Below, in pieces: positions 13,031-18,196 of a stretch of DNA of 18,196 nucleotides. The first letter of the stretch is position 1. Each line of letters starts with the position of its first letter. The stretch comes from Verrucomicrobiales bacterium (GTDB lineage: Bacteria > Verrucomicrobiota > Verrucomicrobiia > Verrucomicrobiales > V1-33). The stretch lies in NCBI GenBank assembly GCA_023253575.1, contig JALRGB010000405.1, forward strand, positions 1 through 18,196, in the 5' to 3' direction. The translations under genes and the position numbers were made by a program. A model generated the notes under the pieces. It was not told the DNA's origin, did no database searches, and saw only the letters and a program-made list of their open reading frames with translations.

Positions 13031-14902
13031 ATGTGTCGGCTGGATCGATTCTCCCGCATCGGGCTGGGCTTGGGTGCTGTGTGCGCCGGGTTTTTTCTGA
13101 TGGGACTGGTGTGGTTGGGGTGTGGTGACGATCATGTGTTGTCGCAGAGCGTGAAGCGACGGGCGCACGGCCGGGAGTTGCGACTTGAGCATCACATGGC
13201 GTTGGGATTTGAGCGGGCGGCGTGGGCCGGGCTGGTGGTGGGCGGGGCCGGGATGATGACGTTGAGCTATTGGGGGCGGCGCGAAGTAGGGGCGGGTCGG
13301 AGTGAGGCGGTTGGGTGGGTTCGGGTGCCGATTCCTTGGCGGGCGGTAGTGGTCGTGGGCGGGCTTTCGATGGTGGTGAGTGCGGGTTTGCGGTGGCCTC
13401 GATTGGGCCACAGCTTTTGGACGGACGAGGCGTATGCGGCCCGGGCGTATGTGTGGGGGGTGAACGAACGGGCGAGTGACGGCGGGATGGTGCATCGGCC
13501 GGTGGCGTGGTCGCGCGCGCTTTTTTTGAATGAGCGGTCGAACAATCATGTGTGGTGCACGGTGGAGGCTCGGGTGTCGCACTGGGTATGGCGGGTGGTG
13601 GGTGGGCGTGCGGGAACGGAATTTTCTGAAGTGGCGATGCGGATGCCGGCCTTTCTCTGGGGGGTAGCCACGGTAGGGGCGACCACGTTATTGGGAGTGA
13701 TGCTGGCGGGGCGAGGTGGACTGGCGGCGGGGTTGCTGTTGGCGGTGCATCCTTGGCATGTGCGTTTTGCGACCGAGATGCGCGGGTATTCGGCGATGTT
13801 ACTGGCGCTGGTGCTGGGGTTAATTTTTTTAAGACAGGCGTTGAGTGACGGGCGGTGGCGGTGGTGGTTGTTGGCGGCGGCGATGAATCTTTGGGCGTTA
13901 TTGGCCTTTGCGGGGTGTGTGTATTTTCCGTTGGTGACGTGTGGGTTGGCGGCGGGCTGGCTGGTGCGCGGGCGGCGTTGGACTTGGTTGTCCCGGCTGG
14001 TGTTGGCTAATGCGTTGGCGGGGGTTTGTTTTTTATGGACTTATGGACCATCGCTCTCGCAATTGAGCGAGTACCTACGGCGCGGAAATGAGGTGAGCGC
14101 GTACCGGGTGACGGCTGGTTGGCTCGGGCAGCTGGGGGAATCGTTGTGTCTGGGAGTGCCTTGGTCGGTGATGAGTTTGGAGTGGCGGGAGGTGGCGTGG
14201 ATGCCGTCGGCCAGTGTGGCGGGGTGGGCGACGGCGTTGGTGGCCGGGCTGTTGGTGCTGCGGGCAGCGGCATGGAGTTGGTGGTGCCCCCGCCTTTTGC
14301 TTGGGCCCGGGTTGATGGGGGTGGGCGCGGCGTTAATGATCAGTCAGAGCGCGGTTATGGGGACCTTGTTGTTGATTTGGTATGTGCTGCCGGTGGTTCT
14401 CGGGGTGGTGTTGCTGCTGGGGACCGGCCCTGATCCGTGGGCGGTGGGGGCGGCGGGCCGCGGGCGGCGGGTCATGTTGGCAGGTGGGCAGGTCGTCACG
14501 GCGGCGGTGTGCCTCGTCGTCTGGACTGGCAGTTCGCTGGCAATGGGGGTGCTGCCGCGTCAGCCGATGCGTGATGCGGCGCGGGTGGAGGGAGCGCGGG
14601 CGGGTTCGCTGCAGGCGGTGGTGGGTATTAGCGACCAGCAGATGAAACTGTATGTTCCGGACGTGATGGTTGTGAAATCTGCCGCGGATTTGGAGGTGGC
14701 CGAGCGAGCGGCCGCACGGGAGGGGAAGTCGTTGCTGGTCAAAGTCGGCGGATGGGAGGCGACTCGCGAGCGGCTACCGGAGGTGGCGGCCCGTCTCCGC
14801 GGTGACGAGTACGAGACCGTGGCGGATTTTCCGGGCTGGGAGCCGATGTTCGGGTATCGGGTGCTTCAGAAGCGCCCCATGGGGCTTAGGGAGCGTCCCT
14901 AA
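13031..14902 (+). CDS. GT-C fold membrane glycosyltransferase (GT39/ArnT-like)
   Basis: The 623-aa polytopic protein has about 10-12 hydrophobic segments. Its first long external loop carries the GT-C acidic motif SFWTDEAYAAR (Asp132, Glu133). The second marker, HPWHVRFATEMRGYSAM at 240-256, matches the H-P-x-x-x-x-x-x-x-E-x-R-x-Y block of GT39/GT83 and related enzymes. These transfer a sugar from a polyprenyl-phosphate donor to protein, lipid A or another acceptor at the outer face of the inner membrane. A hydrophilic C-terminal domain (about 515-623) probably lies in the periplasm. A GGAGGG motif is 21 nt upstream of the ATG, too far for a usual ribosome-binding site. Base composition is strongly G-rich. 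Donor and acceptor cannot be inferred. Confidence 0.8.
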   Translation: MCRLDRFSRIGLGLGAVCAGFFLMGLVWLGCGDDHVLSQSVKRRAHGRELRLEHHMALGFERAAWAGLVVGGAGMMTLSYWGRREVGAGRSEAVGWVRVPIPWRAVVVVGGLSMVVSAGLRWPRLGHSFWTDEAYAARAYVWGVNERASDGGMVHRPVAWSRALFLNERSNNHVWCTVEARVSHWVWRVVGGRAGTEFSEVAMRMPAFLWGVATVGATTLLGVMLAGRGGLAAGLLLAVHPWHVRFATEMRGYSAMLLALVLGLIFLRQALSDGRWRWWLLAAAMNLWALLAFAGCVYFPLVTCGLAAGWLVRGRRWTWLSRLVLANALAGVCFLWTYGPSLSQLSEYLRRGNEVSAYRVTAGWLGQLGESLCLGVPWSVMSLEWREVAWMPSASVAGWATALVAGLLVLRAAAWSWWCPRLLLGPGLMGVGAALMISQSAVMGTLLLIWYVLPVVLGVVLLLGTGPDPWAVGAAGRGRRVMLAGGQVVTAAVCLVVWTGSSLAMGVLPRQPMRDAARVEGARAGSLQAVVGISDQQMKLYVPDVMVVKSAADLEVAERAAAREGKSLLVKVGGWEATRERLPEVAARLRGDEYETVADFPGWEPMFGYRVLQKRPMGLRERP

Positions 14903-14903
14903 G
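14885..14903. terminator. Perfect inverted repeat over the glycosyltransferase stop codon
   Basis: CTTAGGGA (14885-14892) and TCCCTAAG (14896-14903) form a perfect 8-bp stem with a GCG loop. The right arm contains the TAA of the glycosyltransferase (14900-14902). The convergent methyltransferase stop is 23 nt beyond. No T-run follows on either strand, so terminator function is inferred from place and symmetry. Confidence 0.5.
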
Positions 14904-14925
14904 GTTCAGGAAGTACCCCCTAGGC

Positions 14926-15813
14926 TCAGCTGGCCATCCAGCGGGCATAACTGCCGCTGGGTACCGGGAGGACGGGGGCGCCGGGGCCGCGCAGTAGCAT
15001 TTCTCCGTGCTCCAGATGGCCGCCCCGCACTCCCTCCATCTCCTGACCAAGGACATGAGCCAGAGCAATCGGGGTCAGCTCCGGAGTATGACACGAAAGC
15101 ATGATGCCCAGTGGCGTGTCTGACATCAGCTGACGGATGGCCCGCAATAAAAGTGGCAGGTCGGTTTCGATTTTAAAGATCTCGCCACTGGCACCCCGCC
15201 CGTAGCTGGGAGGATCAAGGATAAAACCATCATACTGTCGGCCCCGCCGCCGCTCGCGATCGAGGAATTTGCTGACGTCATCGACGATCCAACGGATGGG
15301 GGCCGACTGCAGGCGGTTGAGGACGGCATTTTCGCGGGCCCACTCGACCATGCCTTTCGAGGCATCGACATGGCAGACTTCGGCTCCTCCGTGGGCGGCA
15401 GCGAGGGTGCTGCCGCCTGAGTAGGCGAACAAATTAATGACCCGGGCGGGGCGCGCATGGCGGGTGGCGAAGTCTGAGCACCGGGAGCGGATCAAGTTCC
15501 ACTGATCGCGTTGTTCCGGAAAAATCCCGAGGTGGCCGAAGTCCGTGGAGCTGAGGCGAAAGACGATGCCATCCACGGTGATGTTCCAAGTGGCGGGCAG
15601 TTTTTCTCGTCCGGTCCATCGTGTTTTTTGCCCTTCGCGGAAGAAGCTAGCGGTGGCTTTGCGCCAGACTGTTTCCGGAAGCCGTGGTTTCCAGACGGCC
15701 TGCGCGCACGGGCGGGCCAGCGTGACATCGCCAAAGCGTTCGAGTTTTTGAAATCCTCCGCTGTCGAGCAGCTCGTGGCCGCCGGAGGACGGCTGGGGCG
15801 GGGGAGCGCTCAT
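14926..15813 (-). CDS. Class I SAM-dependent methyltransferase, RlmI/RlmK-like
   Basis: The 295-aa product has an N-terminal strand-rich domain (about 15-105, with TDFGHLGIFPEQRDQW) followed by a Rossmann methyltransferase domain. SAM-binding motif I is RVINLFAYSGGSTLAAA (124-140), the acidic residue after strand 2 is in CHVDASKGMVEWAR, then VDDVSKFL, and the catalytic motif is DPPSYGRG (200-207). This is the layout of the RlmI/RlmK-C (Methyltrans_SAM) family, which makes 5-methylcytosine or N7-methylguanine in 23S rRNA. The PUA domain and the paired catalytic Cys of RlmI are not seen, so a base-N methylation or another substrate is likelier. Its ATG overlaps the ymdB TGA as ATGA (15810-15813), indicating translational coupling. 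Confidence 0.87.
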   Translation of the reverse strand: MSAPPPQPSSGGHELLDSGGFQKLERFGDVTLARPCAQAVWKPRLPETVWRKATASFFREGQKTRWTGREKLPATWNITVDGIVFRLSSTDFGHLGIFPEQRDQWNLIRSRCSDFATRHARPARVINLFAYSGGSTLAAAHGGAEVCHVDASKGMVEWARENAVLNRLQSAPIRWIVDDVSKFLDRERRRGRQYDGFILDPPSYGRGASGEIFKIETDLPLLLRAIRQLMSDTPLGIMLSCHTPELTPIALAHVLGQEMEGVRGGHLEHGEMLLRGPGAPVLPVPSGSYARWMAS

Positions 15814-16631
15814 GAGGGAACGCTGACGATTTCGGCAATGCGTTCGATGCGCAGGGCGCGGCCGGTGGACGGGTCGATTTCAATCATGCAGCCGCTGACG
15901 CGCACATCGCCTCGAGCCACGTGGTTGCGAGTGGGCAGATTGGTGCGAAACCGTTGGATGATCGGGGCAATTTCACTGCCGATCACCGAGTGCAGAGGAC
16001 CGCACATGCCCGCATCAGTGAGGTAGGCAGTGCCACCCGGAAACACCATGTTGTCAGCCGTTTGCACGTGGGTGTGCGTGCCAACGACGGCGCTGACTTG
16101 CCCATCCAGACTGCGGCCGAAACCGATTTTTTCACTGGTCGCCTCGGCATGGAAATCGACGAAAATCACCTTGGTTTCCTTGCGCATTTCCTCCACCGCA
16201 GCTTGAGCGGCGAGAAATGGGTTGTCGAGTGCCTGTCCCATAAAGACGCGGCCTTGAACATTGAGGACCCCGACCGGACCTTTGGGGGTGTCGAGCACAA
16301 TCCATCCCTGGCCCGGCGCACCCGATGGGTAGTTGACCGGCCGGAGCAAGCGCGGCTCGGTGGGCATGAACTCCATAATGTCCGCCTGATCCCAGGCATG
16401 GTCACCAAGCGTGATCACCGTCACCCCGGCTCGCAAGAGACTAATGGCAATTTTGGGTGTGATGCCGCGGCCGCCCGCGGAGTTTTCCCCGTTGACGATT
16501 GTGAAATCGATCTGAAACCTCTCCCGCAAGACCGGAAGCAGTTCGATAACCGCTTTGCGCCCGGGTTCGCCGAAGATGTCGCCTAAAAATAAAATGCGCA
16601 GCGGTTCTACCGCAGCTGATTCCTCCATCAT
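15810..16631 (-). CDS. ymdB: YmdB-family metallophosphoesterase (TIGR00282), cyclic nucleotide phosphodiesterase
   Basis: The 273-aa protein has the calcineurin-like binuclear metal site of YmdB, which in Bacillus hydrolyses 2',3'-cyclic nucleotides and affects motility and biofilm decisions. Ligands can be aligned to the B. subtilis numbering with a constant offset: Asp18 (FLGDIFGEPG), Glu49 and Asn50 (VNGENSAGG), His78, His161 (VDFHAEATSEK), His186 and His188 (VGTHTHVQTADN). The Asn before His78 (Asn67 in YmdB, in GNH) is Asp77 here, reading LGDHAWD. ATG 16631 is chosen, with AAGG 11 nt upstream; the frame stays open to 16703, but that would overlap the divergent amidase. Four nucleotides at its end overlap the methyltransferase start. 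Confidence 0.93.
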   Translation of the reverse strand: MMEESAAVEPLRILFLGDIFGEPGRKAVIELLPVLRERFQIDFTIVNGENSAGGRGITPKIAISLLRAGVTVITLGDHAWDQADIMEFMPTEPRLLRPVNYPSGAPGQGWIVLDTPKGPVGVLNVQGRVFMGQALDNPFLAAQAAVEEMRKETKVIFVDFHAEATSEKIGFGRSLDGQVSAVVGTHTHVQTADNMVFPGGTAYLTDAGMCGPLHSVIGSEIAPIIQRFRTNLPTRNHVARGDVRVSGCMIEIDPSTGRALRIERIAEIVSVPS

Positions 16632-16679
16632 GAGAGTACCAACCTTGCGGAAAATCACGCACTGTAAAGTCTTACGCGC

Positions 16680-18095
16680 ATGAAGGGTCGACGACTTGAA
16701 CAATGGCCGTTGGTGGCGGCGGTGGGCATGCTGCTGCTTTCGGGCGGGGCGTTGCTGTATTATGTCTTGTTTCAGCGTCCGGAGGCGGCGCCGGAGGTTC
16801 GGTCGGGATCTGTGGATGCAGGGACGGGGGCAGGAACGGGTGTAGGAACGGGTGCAGCGGGTGCAGCGGGTGCAGGGACGGGTGCCGCGGGTGCCGCGGG
16901 TGCTGCGGGTGCGGGCCGGGTGCCGGTGATGACATTATCTTCGTTGGCGCCGGAGCCGGGGTGGGGGCGTTTGGAGCGGTTGGCTGATGTATTGACGTCG
17001 GCGGAGGTACGTGAAGCGATGACTCGAATTTATGGTGATGGCACGGCTGATTGGGAGGAGTGGGTGCGGGTCGGGGATGAGCGGGCTGGTGGTGCGGGGG
17101 TGATGGAGATTGTGAAGTGGTCGGCGGAGGCTGGGGGGGAGCGGTTGTCTTTGAGTGTGGCGGGCGGTCGTGAGCCGGTGCGTTATTGGCGGGAGGCTGA
17201 GGATTTGCCGGTGTCGTCTGATCCGGACGGACGTCCTTTGGAGGGGGTGAAGGTGGTGTTGGATCCCGGGCATATTGGAGGCGCGTGGGCCCGCATGGAG
17301 GAGCGGTGGTATCAGCCTCAGAATGAGTCAACGGCGGTAATGGAAGGAGAGATGACTTTGTTGACGGCTCAGCTATTAAAGCCCGCGCTCGAGGCGCTCG
17401 GGGCGGTGGTTTCGCTGGTGCGAGAACGGGCTGAGCCGGTGACGGCGGCCCGGCCAGGGGACTATGAGTCGACCACGGCCACAACCCGGGAGGCCGAGCT
17501 TTTCTTTTATCGTCGAGCGGAGATCCGGGCGCGGGCGGATCTCGTCAACGAGCGGTTGCAGCCGGATGTGCTGGTGTGCCTACATTTTAATGCGGAGCCG
17601 TGGGGGGATCCGGGCCGGGTGACTTTTGTGGAGTCGAACCATCTGCATGTGATTGTGAACGGTCATTATGCGGCGGGTGAGATGGCGATGGACGACGTTC
17701 GTTATGAAATGCTGGAGCGGGTATTACAGCGCAGTGACCGCGAGGAGCTGCGGCTGGCGGACGCGGTGTCGAAGGGACTGGCTGCGGCTACCGGACTGCC
17801 TCCGTATGATTACGGGGCTGGGTCGATGGCGGGAAATGCGCACCGACCGCTCGCCGACAACCCCTACGTCTGGGCCCGGAATTTGATGGCTAACCGACTT
17901 TATCAGTGTCCGGTCGTTTTTACGGAGCCCTATGTGATGAATTCCCGGGAGGTCTACGAGCGGGTGGCGGCCGGTGACTATGAGGGGGAAAAACTGGTAG
18001 CGGGAAAGCTGCGCCCGAGCTTGTACCGGGAATATGCCGGGGGCGTGGTGGCCGGGCTGAAGGCCCATTTTCTGGCGCGCCGACCGCGGCCGTGA
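16680..18095 (+). CDS. Membrane-anchored N-acetylmuramoyl-L-alanine amidase (Amidase_3)
   Basis: The 471-aa product starts with a short basic segment and one membrane helix (about 10-31), likely an uncleaved anchor. A linker of only Gly, Ala, Thr and Val follows (about 48-79). A folded region of about 85-185 matches nothing I recognise. The catalytic domain begins at VKVVLDPGHIGG (His198). Other residues are Glu224 (MEGEMTLL), CLHFNAE (His302) and FTEPYVMNS (Glu416), completing the zinc-ligand and catalytic set. The domain has long insertions, notably before Glu224 and between His302 and Glu416, so it is larger than the usual 180-aa Amidase_3 domain. It is divergent from ymdB with 48 nt between starts. 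A role in peptidoglycan remodelling is expected; substrate details are not visible. Confidence 0.85.
   Translation: MKGRRLEQWPLVAAVGMLLLSGGALLYYVLFQRPEAAPEVRSGSVDAGTGAGTGVGTGAAGAAGAGTGAAGAAGAAGAGRVPVMTLSSLAPEPGWGRLERLADVLTSAEVREAMTRIYGDGTADWEEWVRVGDERAGGAGVMEIVKWSAEAGGERLSLSVAGGREPVRYWREAEDLPVSSDPDGRPLEGVKVVLDPGHIGGAWARMEERWYQPQNESTAVMEGEMTLLTAQLLKPALEALGAVVSLVRERAEPVTAARPGDYESTTATTREAELFFYRRAEIRARADLVNERLQPDVLVCLHFNAEPWGDPGRVTFVESNHLHVIVNGHYAAGEMAMDDVRYEMLERVLQRSDREELRLADAVSKGLAAATGLPPYDYGAGSMAGNAHRPLADNPYVWARNLMANRLYQCPVVFTEPYVMNSREVYERVAAGDYEGEKLVAGKLRPSLYREYAGGVVAGLKAHFLARRPRP
16821..16919 (+). repeat. In-frame low-complexity repeat encoding the Gly/Ala/Thr linker
   Basis: Short units related to GGTGCAGCG and GGAACGGGT repeat within the amidase gene and encode a Gly-, Ala- and Thr-rich linker. 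Several neighbouring 9-nt copies are identical, as expected from slippage. Because the units are multiples of three, length change would keep the reading frame. Confidence 0.85.
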
Positions 18096-18196
18096 GCTGT
18101 GGTCGCGGGCCCGAGGCGGGGCTGGTGCCCAGCCGGTATTCGAGGGGAGGGCGTTGGCTAGGAGCGAGTGGTGGGGCCGGGGTCAGTTGATTCTTT
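18096..18196. other. Terminal non-coding stretch
   Basis: The last 101 bases hold no recognisable gene. A 6-bp inverted repeat, GGCTGG (18120-18125) with CCAGCC (18129-18134) and a 3-nt loop, lies 25 nt after the amidase stop and could be part of a terminator, but no T-run follows. Confidence 0.4.

Noticed and set aside
16672..17484. 270-codon Pro/Ser-rich reverse frame opposite the second amidase
   Set aside because: Its composition is what GC-rich antisense DNA yields, and it overlaps conserved Amidase_3 motifs on the other strand.

Overview
The window is GC-rich bacterial chromosome. No rRNA or other phylogenetic marker is present, so the source can only be inferred. Exported carbohydrate enzymes (sialate O-acetylesterase, propeller lactonase, Tat-type hydroxypyruvate-isomerase-like protein), two Amidase_3 wall hydrolases, few Shine-Dalgarno sites and a G-rich + strand suggest Verrucomicrobiota, possibly an Opitutales-like lineage. 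I recalled this from family resemblance and did not test it.

Layout. 1-934 (-): 5' part of a secreted sialate O-acetylesterase, cut by the window edge. 935-1303: non-coding. 1304-1378 (-): tRNA with anticodon CAU. 1524-3180 (+): a compact rlmH, a GGTGRC hexamer tract, a 94-aa orphan protein and an EboB-like TatD-superfamily hydrolase. 3194-4129 (-): cation diffusion facilitator. 4213-4398 (+): a C-terminal remnant of glutamate dehydrogenase. 4439-5476 (+): purM. 5554-6637 (-): BrnT-like toxin, ribbon-helix-helix antitoxin and a VanZ-like membrane protein. 6753-7139 (-): VOC/glyoxalase-I-like protein. 7299-8306 (+): Tat-type amidase. 8506-10479 (+): transketolase. 10731-12017 (+): exported lactonase. 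12033-12935 (-): exported hydroxypyruvate-isomerase-like TIM barrel. 13031-14902 (+): GT39/ArnT-like polytopic glycosyltransferase. 14926-16631 (-): YmdB phosphodiesterase overlapping a RlmI/K-type methyltransferase. 16680-18095 (+): membrane-anchored amidase with a low-complexity linker.

The genes do not form one large operon. They are short housekeeping modules (purine synthesis, pentose phosphate, ribosome methylation, wall remodelling) mixed with accessory pieces (toxin-antitoxin pair, gdhA fragment, repeats). Coupled groups are the 94-aa protein with the EboB-like hydrolase (7-nt gap), the antitoxin with the VanZ-like gene (5-nt gap) and ymdB with the methyltransferase (ATGA overlap). 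Two convergent junctions carry perfect inverted repeats built over stop codons.

I see no CRISPR array, IS element, prophage or defence island. The observations most worth following are the gdhA remnant, the orphan EboB-like pair, the T-box-like string ahead of transketolase, the stop-codon hairpins, the YmdB Asn-to-Asp change and the skew switch inside tkt.
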